64,000 nt of DNA, taken from contig CP154956.1 in NCBI GenBank assembly GCA_039621445.1, positions 18,375,428 through 18,439,427 on the forward strand, in the 5' to 3' direction. Below the pieces are notes generated by a model. That model was not told the DNA's origin. It was given only the letters and a program-made list of their open reading frames with translations, and did no database searches. Source of the stretch: Euglena gracilis. Taxonomy: Eukaryota > Euglenida > Euglenophyceae > Euglenales. Below, piece by piece: positions 31,403-62,140 of the stretch. Every line of letters begins with the position of its first letter. The first letter of the stretch is position 1. The position numbers and the translations under genes were made by a program.

Positions 31403-33957
31403 GGGCAGGGCGGGTCCGTTGGGGTGACTTTGGCACCCCACAGAGTTGGCCCACTCGTCTGTTGGGGTGAACAATGCCCCCCTTTTTATGGTATTTAGCT
31501 GGCGCTTCGTTGGTCTGGCATAAGGATGAGGCATGGGGCAGAGGAGGGGTGTTTCCCCCCTCCGGGACTCTTGGGGTTGCCATGATGTGTTCTCCACAGG
31601 TGGGGGGTCAAAAGTTACCTGCCCCACCACGCCCCTTTTCCGGCGCTGGATATGTTTTTGGCATTTGGTAAGAAATTGCCATATTTCTGCTTTGGTCAGG
31701 AAACACTCCATTCGGGGGTGGGAGTCAGTTAGGAGTCACCGTCAGAGGGGGTCAGGGCTGTACGGGAATCCCCAAAACTGGGTGGTGGGTGGGGGAGGAG
31801 TCCACCAGCCCCCCCCCCCCCACCCCCATCATGGTGGGTGGGTCCGACCCCCCCCCCACCAGGCTTTCCCGTATTTTTTGGGGCGCGGATTTTTTTGGTC
31901 AAAGTTCATTTGGTGCCTTTGGTGCCGAAGGATTTTTCCTTGCGCGGGTGCTATGGGAGGTGAGGGGTCAACCCCCCACCTCCCATTCATTTAGTGTGGT
32001 ACACCAAGGATGTCTTTTGTGGTTCACATGTGGGCATATGGTTCACATTTGTGGACACCAAAAAAAAATTGTGGTTCACATGTGGACACCAAATTTTTCC
32101 ACCACCTGCTAGCATTTGCATCATTATCTCTTTCCTCAACAGCTATGAAACAATCGAGGGGGGAAATATGTGGATATTTCACATATTTAGCTCATATTTC
32201 ACTTTTTTTTTTGCCAAAAAGTGCATATTTCGAATATTTGCACATATTTAGTGCATATTTCGAGGTTTTCCAGGAGTTTTTTTGCAACAAATTTGCCCAT
32301 TCCCGCTATTTTGACTGCATGTTTTTTGGGCCATTTACAAATTTATATCAGGATTTTGCCTTCCTTTTTTCAGCATTTTTTTTTTTTTGCCGTTTGCTGG
32401 TTTGTGCTTTTCTGCTTTCCAGGAATCTTTTTCAGAATTTCCAAGAAAATCTATGAAAATTGATGAATATTGGTGCACGATTTCGACCAAAAGATTTTTT
32501 GATCATTTTGGGCCATTTCACCCTTGTGATCAAGGAAATTTTAAGTCCAATTGTTTTCCCTGGTTTTTTTAACAAAAAAGCCATGCACACTCTGGTCTCC
32601 ACTAGGGGGTTCCTCTTCAAGCTCATCTGGAGGCTCCCCTTCTCCAAAGTAACCCCCCCCCAATTAAACCGACACCCCTTCTAAACCGACCTGCCCTTCC
32701 AAACCGACCCATTGCAGGATTTCAACCAAAAAAGAAATGAACCGACCCATGGCAAGTTGGATGACAAACATGCACAACGTAATGGAAGCTGCCAACAAAA
32801 AGAGCGTCCAGGCTCATCGAATGGTTATTATTGATGACCAAAAATTATAATTTTACACCAAAAATTAGGCATTTGCTTCCAAGTTTTGGAGTTTTTGGGC
32901 ATTTTCCTCAACGAAAATTTGGAGTTGGCACCCAAAAATTACAAAATCAGGTATTTGCCACCTGAAATTTGAAGTTTGCACCCAAAATAAGACAGTTTGC
33001 CACCCAAAATTATATATTACACCCAAAATTCGGCATTTGCCCCCGAAAATTAAGAATTTGCATCCCAAATTTGGCATTTGTCACTCAAAGTTAGGAATTG
33101 GCCAACCAAATTTGGCATTTGCCAATTGAAGTTGCCTTGCTAACATCAACCCGCTTCCATCACGCCGTCGGCCAGCCGTGTGCTCCCCCTGAAACCGACC
33201 CCCCCCCCCGTCTAAACCGACCACCTCAAGGAGTTCCGCCAACCCAAAAGTCCTAAACTGACGGGTCGGTTTAAATGGGGGGGAGGTTAATATCAAATCT
33301 CTTTCCCATATCGAAAAGGAAGTCGACAAAAGTTTCGACCCTCTTGGAAAAATATCCAGGATTGGTTGAACTGCCCTGACCAATTTTTTATTTGCAGAGT
33401 TTGGTTTACCCCCCTCAAAGTGGCTGCTATTTTACTTCGGCGCCAAAGGTGCCGCCCGCCAACCCTCAATGTGTCCGCCTGCCCAGAGTGGCCATTTTGG
33501 TGTCTAAAGTGTCTAAAGATCAATCCACTTTTAGTTGTAAAAAGTGTTTAATTTTTTTTATTCATTCTCAATCAAGTTTTGTGCACCAAAAGGAAAATTG
33601 TGGTTCATCTGTGGACACCAAAAAAAATTGTGGTTCACACTCCTTTTGTGAACCACACTAAATGAACGTCTGCTCCCAGGTGGGGGTTTGCCCCCACCAC
33701 GTCTTTCCGAACAGCCCTGTGGGTGGGTTAATTAGGAGTCGCCTTCCATGTTTCCCCTGACATGCCCTGGGGTCAAGTCCGGGTTCCTTGACAAGGACGA
33801 GCTGTACCATGTGTTCCAGAAGGCGCGGGTAGCGGACTCCAAGTCCAAGGAGGCGGAAGAGTTTATGAATTTCCTGAGTCGCATTGAGACGAAGGTCAAC
33901 AGCGACGGAAAGGTGAACTTCAAGGACTTCGTCCTCTGCTGGACCGACAACCTGTAG
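31288..33957 (+). CDS. EF-hand calcium-binding protein, 3' exons (possible C-terminus of the alpha-kinase)
   Basis: Two exons join into [58 protein letters not shown] and finally [17 protein letters not shown] with stop. The first EF-hand loop, [12 protein letters not shown], is canonical only after the CAG/CTG intron is removed. The second ([12 protein letters not shown]) lacks acidic residues at positions 1 and 12 and is probably weak. No start codon with a leader acceptor is visible and no confirmed stop lies between the alpha-kinase exons and this one, so it may be the calcium-sensing tail of that kinase. A separate small EF-hand gene is the alternative. Confidence 0.8.
31403..33774 (+). 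other. Nonconventional intron splitting an EF-hand loop
   Basis: GGG+CAGGGC at the 5' end and GCCCTG+5 nt at the 3' end are complementary. Removal gives [13 protein letters not shown], a perfect EF loop. No GT-AG pair fits. A 2-kb TIR element is nested inside (31753-33719). Confidence 0.92.
31753..33719 (+). mobile_element. 2-kb nested element with long inverted ends, family D
   Basis: The 5' start CAGGGCTGTACGGGAA is complementary to the 3' end TTTCCGAACAGCCCTG, and deeper CATTTAGTGTGGT.CAC (about 31,985) pairs with CCACACTAAATG (33,652). The interior is AT-rich with direct repeats TGTGGTTCACATGTGGACAC. No transposase reading was found. The 8-bp flanks no longer match. Confidence 0.7.
33775..33957 (+). 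CDS. EF-hand terminal exon with stop
   Basis: CTG 33767-33769 plus five bases sets the start ([15 protein letters not shown]). TAG is at 33955-33957. About 60 residues with a helix-loop-helix pair. Confidence 0.9.
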   Translation, partial: KSGFLDKDELYHVFQKARVADSKSKEAEEFMNFLSRIETKVNSDGKVNFKDFVLCWTDNL

Positions 33958-35124
33958 TGGGGGACGCCTTCAGGTCACACCTTGCTTCGTTGGTGTAGAA
34001 AAGGAACTCATTTCTTGGTTTTCCATTTTCCTGTTCAACTTCCAAAGCACAAACTGACAGACATACACAGGAAGAAAGAGGACACACAGCCGTGACAAAG
34101 AAAAGTCAATCAAATTTCACCCCACAAATTGGCAAAATGAGACGGTGGAAATTTTGTTGTGGTTGAGTGCCACCAAAAACGTGCATGACGGCATGCACTT
34201 CGCCGGCGCGGATACACCCACCCACCACCTACTCACATAACACACAACACACACATAACACGCACACAACACACAAATAACACACACACACTCACTCACT
34301 CACTCACTTACTCAACACTCCCACCCCACCCACCCACCCACATACAATCTTTCCGGTTAGGGGATTCCAGCCATCACCCGTTTCCAGGTTATGTTCAAAA
34401 ACTGAAAGGAAATACCAACATTTGCTGTTTGGTTTGTTATGACCAGCATTTCTATGTTGCTGCGGTGGCCTGGCATGGATGGATGGCCTGGCACCGCTGG
34501 CATCCATTTGCGAAGCAGAAGCAAAGCCGCATGTGCTCCACAAACGGTTTTCATTCTTTTGTTTTACATGATTGTTTTCAAAGATAAAATGTGTAACCGC
34601 ACATGTACATTTTTTCGGAATACGTTGACCCCCTCCTTCCCAGCATCAATTGCATTTAAAATGCCCCCGTAAGAAAAGATATTTTCCCAAATTTGTTGAA
34701 TTCCAAGTTTTTTTCTCTCGATAGTTTCCAAGGGGCTGGGCTCTGACCAACAGAAATGGCCTCCAAATGATGGAAATCGAGCGGATTTTTTTGGTCGATT
34801 TCCCACCCCGCAAAATAGGGTGCCCACCCAGGACGTCATTTTTTGTCCTTGGCAATTGCCTTCTGTTTTGGTTATTCAAAAAATGTGATTTCATAAGGTC
34901 GGAACATTCTTCTTGATTTCCCACTGGGTCTGGGCAGATGCTGCCTTCCTCTTCCTGCAATCATCATTTCCTTCTGAAATCACCCATCGATATTGTTCCC
35001 CCCCATGCAGCTGATTTTCTTCACATGAATTGCCCAGGGTGTTAAATGACAGATGTTGTTTCATTCTGGGAAGGTCGTCAATTTTTCCAAGCGAAAAAGG
35101 AAGCAGAAGCTGGGGAAATGAACG
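33958..35124. other. 3' flank and intergenic region
   Basis: No coding segment recognised. CACA/CACT and CCCA simple repeats at 34,225-34,340. No polyadenylation or promoter signal can be assigned with confidence. Confidence 0.5.
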
Positions 35125-52576
<17,452 letters not shown>

Positions 52577-52917
52577 CCAGCCACCACCTCCAAAATTATA
52601 ATAGCAGGGGCGGGTTTCTTTTTTTTTAACTTCTGTGCCCCCCCCCCCCTGGAATCGACACGTTCTGGAATATTTTGCAGATGCCCCAAAGGCATCTCGC
52701 TTTTCGTGTGTGTGTGTGTGTGTGTTTCTTTAAAGGTCTCTATCCTACCCTATCATTATTGACCATTACCTTATCCGAATTCAATTTTTTTTTCATTTTG
52801 ACAGATGGCATTGTGTTTTCATCGGCCCTGAGAAATCCTTACAAATGCGTCATTTCCATTTCCAACTTTTCCTGCCACTCTCTCCTTTTTCGCATAGGCC
52901 CTTCTCTGCCCTCAAAT

Positions 52918-53333
52918 CAGGGCGTTGCTTAAGAAAATTTGCTCAAGAAAAGACCCCATCCCTCTGGGGAGGTCCTGCCAGCCAGCAGCCTGTTTCCCTC
53001 CCCGAACCCCCACTCCCCCCCAATCTATGAGGTTTTATTATTTTTTTAAATTTATTTTCAACAATCTGTTTTGCAGCGCCCGAAATGGATTTTCGCTTTT
53101 GTCAAAAAATGGGCGAAAAAATGGGCAACTTGGGTCGGATTTGGACTAGCCTTGGCAATTTTTCTCTCGAAGTTTTTTTTGTTGCTTTTTGCAGTTTCGA
53201 GTTTTTTTTTTTTTGGCACCCGGTTCGGTTTGGGCCTTGTTCCACCACGGGGGTCAGCCAGCAGCTTTTTCCAGCCAGCCCAAGCTTTCTCTCTTCAAAG
53301 CTGGACCCCCGGGTGTGCTTAAGCGACGCCCTG
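52918..53333 (+). mobile_element. 416-bp TIR element related to the alpha-kinase intron
   Basis: It starts CAGGGCGTTGCTTAAG and ends CTTAAGCGACGCCCTG, 15/16 complementary. The same 3' end closes the intron at 26,860. The 8-bp flanks (CCTCAAAT, TCTCCGAT) match only 5/8. The interior carries CCAGCCAGCAGC blocks as in family A. Confidence 0.75.
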
Positions 53334-53778
53334 TCTCCGATCTCCTCGTTCGTGATTGATTGACTGCAGGCACCAATACTGGTGTTCCTGGCCAACATAC
53401 AGCAGCTCAAACACAAAGCCCATATTGATTTTACCATTTGGGGCAGGCGATGAGCTTCTGGATTTTTTCTTTGCAAAACATTTTTTTCACCGATTTTTTT
53501 TTGAATTGAATGGACATCCACACACCAAATGAATGTCCAAGAAGACTCTTGTTTCAAGGAAAAGTGCCATGGGGGAGCATTTTCAACCAGCCTCACTCAG
53601 GTTTCTATTTGGAGGCGGGTGGGTCCGCACCCCAGCGCTGAAGAAGCTTCTTTTCTGTTCAACCCGGTGGAAGAACTTGAATGAAATGCAATCTCTAAAA
53701 GCCATTTTGCTGTCAAGATTACTTGCACTGATGGACAAGCGATGCTGACCTGATTTCCCAGAGGGGAGTTAAGAAACG

Positions 53779-54160
53779 ATGGAGTCGGTCGAATTTGTGG
53801 AGTTGTGGGAGCCGCAGTACGTTGTCCGGGATCGCTTGGTGTCCAATACCCTGTCGCACCCCTTTCTCCTCCCCTCCCCTCTCTCGTTGCTCTCTCGTTG
53901 GGATGCATGCGTCCCACCCGGAGCCCTGTTTTTTTTCCCCCCACGGACTTCCAGACTTTGCGGTCACTTTTATCAACTTGAAATGAATGCCAAAGCGCTG
54001 CAGGGTGCCACGTTTGAGGCGAACCAGGGTTTGATACCGGAAGGTTGCACGGCTTTAGGTGGGCGGTGTCCTCTGGGGTTGCAGACCACCCACCTACCTT
54101 TTTTTTATTATCAAAACAAATTGAAAACTCATAGCCCTGGGCTGGTGCCTGAATAGCATT
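53779..54160 (+). CDS. Coding-like segment, possible start of another gene
   Basis: ATG 53779 opens ESVEFVELWEPQYVVRDRLV. A second coding-like piece follows at about 53,980 (EMNAKALQGATFEANQGLIP). Between them is a pyrimidine-rich stretch like an intron. No domain recognised. Confidence 0.35.
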
Positions 54161-55089
54161 GGGTAGTTCTTTTCCACTCCTGAGCTGGGGGCTTTTCTCT
54201 CCTCGGTATCCTGGGTATCCTGAAAAACTTGAGTTTGAAGGTTTTTTTGTGCCATTAAATCAAGGGAGGTGCACATTGTTTCCCATCATTTTTATTTCCC
54301 GTCATTTTTGTCCAGACTGTAATTGAAAATGTTGGGTACTTGTTCGGGGGCTTCTGAGATGTTCATTGAGACTGAAAAATAAGCAGAAGCAGAAAGACCA
54401 GACACGTTGACACCAGAACTTTCCACCAGTGGCAGCGGTCAAGTTTGCTTGATTGGCCCAATGGGACCCCAGCATCTGCCTCACAAATCCTGGTCACACT
54501 GTTATTTCTTCGGCATTGTGGTAATGAGGGGACAGGAGCTGCGTATGTGTGATGGTGCGAAAGGCAATGTTGATAATCATCATGAATGAGGATTGACACG
54601 TGAATCCTGCCGTGATCCTCCCTCAAAATGTCCCTGTGTTCAAATAAATGCAAACCAAAACAACAGATTTAATACCAATGTTACGCATCATTTCCCCCGC
54701 GTACTTTTCCTACGCCCTCTGGGGGGGGGGGGGCGTCGAGGGGCCGTCAAGTTTCACACACAAAAAGTCGGGGATATGGCATACGGTCAATTTTAAAGAT
54801 TTTTTTGTAATGAAAAATCACAAAAAAAGTCACCCAGAAGACAATTTCGACCTTTTTTTTGATTTTCAGTTGCTTTTTTGCCAGAAAATTTTTTACACCA
54901 AAATGGGAGAACTCCAACCGTTTTCTGTGAAAGCTGAATTTTCCCATCATTGATTTCCACCCATTTTCCCATTGAAATCTTCCCATCATTTTCCCCTGAG
55001 GTTTTCATTTCCCGTCATTTTCTGTCCAGACCGTTTGCAAGATAAATTAAGTCCTCGATCAACCCCCCCCCCCCCTCCAATAAGACCCC

Positions 55090-55963
55090 CAGACGTTCAT
55101 TTAGTGCATATCACCAAAAATTATTTTTTGTACCGTTTGTATCACGTTGAAAATTTTTGTGTATGATATGTGTATCACCAAATTTATGACCAAAAATTTT
55201 ACCCAAAACTGAAATGTATGTTCTGTACTTAATAAATGTGCAAATGTACAAATACATGTACAATGAACAAAATTGTATGTTCTGTACATATACAAAATTC
55301 TCTCCATTGTTAGCTGGGTGCAGGGATCCTTTTTGTTTGTTGACCCATGGGGGAAGTGGGGGAAGGGAGGGCAGGCATTGTTTTTAAGGAAAATTTTTCA
55401 AAAACTTTTAAGGTTCCCCCCCAGGCTTGGCGGGTGGGTCCATGGAATCCACCTGGGGGGTTTTGAGAGTGGGTGGGTGGGTTGGAACCTCTGGACCCTC
55501 CTCCCCCCGGGGGGGGGGGGGTATGCGCCATGGGTCAGGTTTTGGCCTGGCCAAAGGGCGGACTCGAAAAGCAAATTTCAATTTGTTTTCGGCCGATATT
55601 GGGTGTGTTTTGGATGGGTGGGTGGTTGACCCCCATCCCCCCGCCGGGGGAGGGGTCATGGGTCGGTGGGTTGGGCCAGGGAAAAAAATCCCCCGGGGGG
55701 GGGGGGTCACTCAATGAATCTGTGGACCAGACCCCGGGTGCTGCAAAAAAAAAAAAAAGACAGTCCAGGCTAAGATCCGCTGGAGTGTCCATGGTATCAA
55801 TAGAGCAACCCTATTTTTTTTTGATTCTGTAAAAAAAAATTGTGTATCACATGGATAATTTTTGTTTATCACCAATAATTATTTTGTGTCTCATTATCAC
55901 CTGTGGGTCACCATTTTTTTTGTGTATCACGACGAAGTTATGTGCGCATCAAGTGAATGTCTG
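55090..55963 (+). mobile_element. Element with inverted ends CAGACGTTCATTTAGTGC
   Basis: The start CAGACGTTCATTTAGTGC resembles the reverse complement of the end GCGCATCAAGTGAATGTCTG. Internal TGTGTATCAC repeats lie near both ends. The TIR is related to the inner TIR of 31,753-33,719. No target duplication is visible. Confidence 0.5.
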
Positions 55964-56526
55964 CCCCCCCCCCCCGTGGGGGTGGGGGGCCCAGGGGTTG
56001 GTGGGTGGGTCCAGACCCTCCTACCCGGGTCCTAAAAAATCTTCTGGTCTGTGCAATATGTATTGAGTGATGGTGGTTTTGTGCAGGGGGGGTGGCGCCG
56101 GGGAAGAATTTTTTTGGTTCCTGCGGGTCCCTTTGGCCCGGAAGAGGGGGCCCTTCCCCTTTGCCGGAAACCTCATGTTTTTATTCATCAATTTTTTGTC
56201 TATTTTTGCCGGCAAAGAAATCACCGAAAATGAAATCTCGGGCGTTTTTTGTCAATTTTCAATTTGTCAAAATTTCCATCAAGTGCCGGTTTTTTCCCCC
56301 TGAGGGAGGGAGGACCCATGGTGGGATCTGGACCACCCACCTCCCCCACCCCCCAAACCCCCATTTAGTACCCTGGGTCCGTGGTTTGTGCCTACACATC
56401 GCCTCCCTGTTTTTTGGGGGGGGACGGGGAATGCTGGCTGTCAGTCGGGGTGTGGTCATACCAGTGGCTTTGGAAAGCTGAAACGCCGTATCTTCGTTTG
56501 CAGATTTTTGCGGGCAACAGCCTTAG

Positions 56527-57290
<764 letters not shown>

Positions 57291-58492
57291 CACACACCGC
57301 TGGCTTTCCCAGAGCTCGAGCCTGTGAGCCATCCAGTTTTTGGCACGATTGGATCATCCTGCTAATGCATCGACACTTTTGGTGTTGCTGCGAGGTTGGA
57401 AGGCTTCCTTCACATCAAAACCGGCCTCCTTGTTGCCTCCTACCTGTGATAATCGCCTGACAAACCCTTTGGTGATGTGCATTCAGCTGTGAATGTGCGC
57501 AGGGATTTCCTCAGATTCGTGCTGAACAGTCATGAATCAGGACAGCACCACACCACCCAACGAAAGGCATTAATAATATGCTAACACATTTCGACGTTGT
57601 CTGTTGTGCTGCAGTTTGCGGCGTGCTCATTATTGGGCAGCAACGCCACAGGGTCACGGATCATCACAATCACATGCACGTAACATGTGCTACCGCGCTG
57701 CAGAACGCGCGATTGGTAGCGGCTGCCACGCCCACATGCGGCGCGCGCCAACTGTGGCAGTCGCACGGGATGGACTCACAGGGTTCACGCCGATCGTGTG
57801 GTCGTGGAGCAGTGCGGCGCGGCCGGGAGGGATGGAGTTTGTAGGGAGAGAGGGGGGGGGGGCAATCAATCGGTGCGCTGCGCATTGAGATCCGTGCAAA
57901 CGTGGCCCGCAGATACTGGCGTTCGGTTCGTATCGCGTGATTCAACGGTCGAGTCGCAGAACCAAATGATCACAGCGCTACGGTCAGGCATTTGCTTAAA
58001 GGATTGCAGTACCCCCCCCCCCCCCGGGGGGGCTGGACTGCAGCTAGTCCAAATTTGGCTAGTGGGATTTCTAGCAGACCCCCCCCCCCCCGGGGAGGGG
58101 TCTGCTAGCAGGGCTAGCTAGTGGGGAAAATCTTTCCAGTGACCGGCGCGAAGCGCCGGAAATTTCTTTTCGATTTTTTGGAACAAAATCAGCCAAAAAC
58201 CTATGAAAAAACCTCATTTCCACCTCGGCGCACAGCGCCGGAGGAAAATTTTTTTCCAGTGGGGGGGGACCCCCGGACCCACCCCCCCCCCCGGGGGGAG
58301 GGGGGGTCTAGCTAGTCCACTTTTTCCAGTGTCTAGCCGATTTGCTAGCCAGTAACCCCCAGTAAAAAAAATCATCACAACGGCCCCCATTTTAGGGAGG
58401 AAGGTCAGTCTTCTATTTAAGGCTCGCATTCTAGCAGTCTAGCTAGTGGCTTTCTTCCAGTGGCTTGTAAAAACGGCTAGGTGGGTAGGGTT

Positions 58493-59234
58493 CAGGGGTT
58501 TTCTTAAGCCGGAGGGACCCTATCCCCCGGGGGGGGGGGGGTCCAGCCAGCCAGCAGCTCAAATCCAGCCAGCTTCCCCCCCCCCTGGGGTCGAGTGAAA
58601 TAAAGGCGGTCCAGCCCGGCCGGAGGCTGGGCCAGCCGGCCGAAGGCCGGGCTAGCCGGCCGCAGGCTGGCCAGCAAACTGGGCTGCCCAGCTCACGTAT
58701 GCCTGCATTTTTTCCCCTCATCACAGCTTCCCAGTCACAGCCCCCCAGCCCTGACCAAGCTCCATTCATCAAAATGCCGAAAATGGCAAAATGTTTTAGA
58801 AAAATTTGTTTTTCATCGAGCCAGCCCAGCCCAGCCCCCCCCAGCCCCCCCCCCCCCCTACACCCCCGGGGGGGTCCAGCCAGCAGCCTTTTTCCCAGCC
58901 GGAGGCTGGACTCCCCCCCTCCCCGGGTCCTTAAGAAAACCCCTGTGCCCAGCTCACCTATCCCTGCATTTTTTTCCAGTAATCAGGCTGTTCCTCTAGT
59001 CTCGATCCAGCCTTGATCTAGCTCCATCCAGCAAAATGTCGAAAATGGCAAAAAAAATTTCCGAAATTTTTGTTTTTCATCGACCCAGCCCAGCCCAGCC
59101 CCCTCCAGCACCAGCGCCCCCCCCCCCCTATACCCCCGGGGAAGGTCCAGCCAGCAGCTCATTTCCAGCCAGCAGCCTTTTAGCCAGCCGGAGGCTGGAC
59201 CCCCCCCCCCCGGGGGGGTCCTTAAGAAGTCCCA
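58493..59234 (+). mobile_element. 742-bp composite TIR element, family A, exact 8-bp target duplication
   Basis: GTAGGGTT at 58485-58492 and 59235-59242 flanks the whole unit. It starts CAGGGGTTTTCTTAAGCC; an internal end CTTAAGAAAACCCCTG at 58,947 completes one full copy, and a second partial copy ends CTTAAGAAGTCCCA. Thus about 1.6 tandem copies moved as one, or a second copy was gained after insertion. Confidence 0.85.
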
Positions 59235-60371
59235 GTAGGGTTGCTGGAGACTCCGCACATTGTCATCGATATCTGATCACCATCTGCAGAGGTTCATCTG
59301 CATCGGTTGAATACGTTGTATTAAATCAAGACTTGCTGCATATCGGACGACCATTTGTTTTTGTTGGAAAAAAAAAACAACAGGACATATGGAGTGACGG
59401 GTAAGAGCTTGGAATCTCTATATGAAGGGGGATCCCTTGTCCTGCTTATGTGTACGATTTCCTGAAATCGAGACGGTGATTGTGTGCGTGAAATAAACAC
59501 CGTGGTTTTCCCTGCCCTGCATTCATCAGTGAACCAATCTGGGGAGTGCAGGGAGTTTTCTGGAGTTGCTCTGCAACGCTCAGACCTCGTTGTATGAGGC
59601 CGTCTGGTTTTTTTCCCCTTCAGGCAGGAGTGGTGTTTTCTTTTAGACCTTGCAGAGACAGAAAATATAAAACAACACCGGCACATAATAATCTTCCCCC
59701 TCCCTCCAATTACGTCTTTTCCAAGGCAGCACATGAAAAATGGTCTAAGAGCTCCGTACTTTTTATCATTATCATTCGAGAGGTTGTTAGGATTTATTTT
59801 CTGAAAAAAGCACACATTTTTTTCTTCAAATGGCTCCAAATTGGATCCATATTTCATATTTCATATTTCATGTCCATATTTACAAATGGAAACATGTTCA
59901 AAGAAATATCCGAAACGACAGATGGCGATAAACAAAAAGGGCGGCCTTCGGGTCGGTGAAATTTCAGACTTAAGTTGAACCCCCAAATATAATATAATAT
60001 ATGTAATATAACACAATCATGCATAATAATAATAATATATATATATATATATATAAATATAAGTACATCCCTTAAAATATTCATATATAAAATATATGCA
60101 TATATAAGGGTTGATTTAAGGCGGGTGTCATGGCTTTCGGTGGGGTGTCCCCCCCCCATCTGCAAAGGGTTGTTCTTGACCAACCCCAGGGATGCACTCT
60201 ATCCAACAGGCAAATGTTTTCTTCCAGCGCTTTGAGCAAAAACTTTTTTCTCTTGCGCAAAGCACCCCAGTGGCATTTTGGGTCGACTTTGGGACGTAAT
60301 TCCTTTCGGACCCAGCCCCAGCGCCGGGCCAAAAATCACTCACGCCGCGGCTCAGGTGGGGGAATCCGGGG

Positions 60372-60790
60372 CAGGCTTTTGCTTAAGGGATTGCTGTACC
60401 CCCCTCCCCCCCGGGGGGGGGCTGGACTGCAGCTAGTCCAAATTTGGCTAGTGGGATTTCTAGCAGACCCCCCCCCGGGGGGGAGGGTCTGCTAGCAGGG
60501 CTAGCTAGTGGAATTTTTTTCCAGTGACCGGCGCGAAGCGCCGGAAAATTTTTTGGGACCCCCCAAAAATGGCCAAAAATGCCTGCCATTTTTGGGAATT
60601 TTTTGGAACAAAATCAGCCAAAAACCTATTAAATACCTCATTTCCACCTCGGAGGAAAAAGTTTTTTTTTTCCAGTGGGGGGGACCCCCGGACCCCCCCC
60701 CCCCGGGTGTAGCTAGTCCATTTTTTCCAGTGTCTACCCGATTGGCTAGCCAGTTCCCCCCCCCCACCGGGGTCCTTAAGCAAAAGCCTG
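60372..60790 (+). mobile_element. 419-bp TIR element, family H, 7/8 target duplication
   Basis: Perfect 16-bp inverted ends CAGGCTTTTGCTTAAG and CTTAAGCAAAAGCCTG. Flanks ATCCGGGG (60364-60371) and ATCCGGGT (60791-60798). Interior hallmark GACCGGCGCGAAGCGCCGG and CTAGC-rich blocks, shared with 57,985-58,345 and 38,080-38,300. Confidence 0.9.
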
Positions 60791-61794
60791 ATCCGGGTCC
60801 CCCCCCCCCCCAAACCGACCCCCCCTTGAGGGTCTTGAAATTCCATTTGAAGATAGAACTGGGGGTTGGTCGTAGTCTTCACTGGGTTCAATTCACAGTG
60901 AATTTTTCGGCAGTATGATGAAATGCGGTTGTTGGGCACCTCTCCTCCCCAAACTCGCCCTGGGCGAAGCCGTTGGCCCTCCCCGGCCACTGGCCTGCTT
61001 CTGTTTCACTCGTCCCTGTTCCTTCGTTCCTTTGCCACTGTGCCGCCGCTGCCGTTGCTGTGGTACCGTTTTCCGTTGCCAGGGTGTGGGTACGTTGTAG
61101 TTCCCCCCACTAAAGTGGGTGCGTTCCACCAGTGGTGCCCTTGAGACCGAGCGACCGACCGCAGGGCCACATTCACCAAAGTCGGGTTGGATTCAGTCCA
61201 CGGTACCTCCTCCCCACCGACCCTTGCCAAATGGCCCCGAGATTTCTCGGCAGAGCTTGTTGCCTCTGGTCTGGTCTGATGTGGTTGCTGCAGTGCAGGT
61301 GCTGTGATGATGTTGGGGACTTCCCAGCCTTTCGGGGAACGCGCGTCGAACTTTAGTCCACAAGCGCAACGAATTTTTTCAATTTTTTTTCCGAATAGTC
61401 CTGTGCGTCGAATTTTTCGTCCTGAAAATGGCCCCCTTTCTGAAACCCTTGTTCGAGAACAGTCTCCTTTCCGAAATATATATAAAAAATATAAAATAAA
61501 TTTGAATAAATAAAAAATATAAATAAAACAAAATAGTAAAATAAATAAAATAAATTAAATATATAATATATATAAAATACATAAGATATATAAAATATAT
61601 AAAGTACATAAAATATATACTTCCGAAAATAGATCCCTTCTTGGAAATAGGCGCCAAAGAAGGCGCTCCAAGGGGGCCGCTGTGACCGCAAGTGACCGGA
61701 TGGACCCTCTGGGCTGCGTCTCTGCTTGGAAGCAGCTGCGTGCGCCTTTCTCCCCCGGTGTGCGTGTGTCTCAGTGTTTGTGTGCGTGTGTTGC

Positions 61795-62140
61795 CAGGCT
61801 GTTTCCTTCGCTCCCACTGATGCATCACAACCATGGGTTCACTTTACGCCTTCTGATCCCTCCTTCATTGATGTGTGGGTTTGCAAGAGGGTGCGGCAGC
61901 CAGCACCCCCCCCCCCCGGCCGGGTGTCAGGGGAATTCTTCCAAATCGGCACATCGACATTGGCCATCGTCCTCCGCGAGGACACCTTTGGTCCACCAAA
62001 CTTTGGGACCTGTGCTGCTGAGCTGGTGTCCAAATGCCAAACGATCAAGTCACAGAAAAGCAGGCAGGCTGAATGTGATGAAGGGTCTACACAGACAGCT
62101 TTGGCTTGGTGGGAGTGGCCGCAAGGGGGTTCCAGACCCC
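61795..62140 (+). CDS. Coding-like segment of unknown function
   Basis: The frame reads AVSFAPTDASQPWVHFTPSD, PSFIDVWVCKRVR, and, after a C-run, FFQIGTSTLAIVLREDTFGP and TCAAELVSKCQTIKSQKSRQ. Composition is protein-like, but third-position GC is lower than in the named genes. It may be a decayed gene or transposon piece. Confidence 0.35.
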
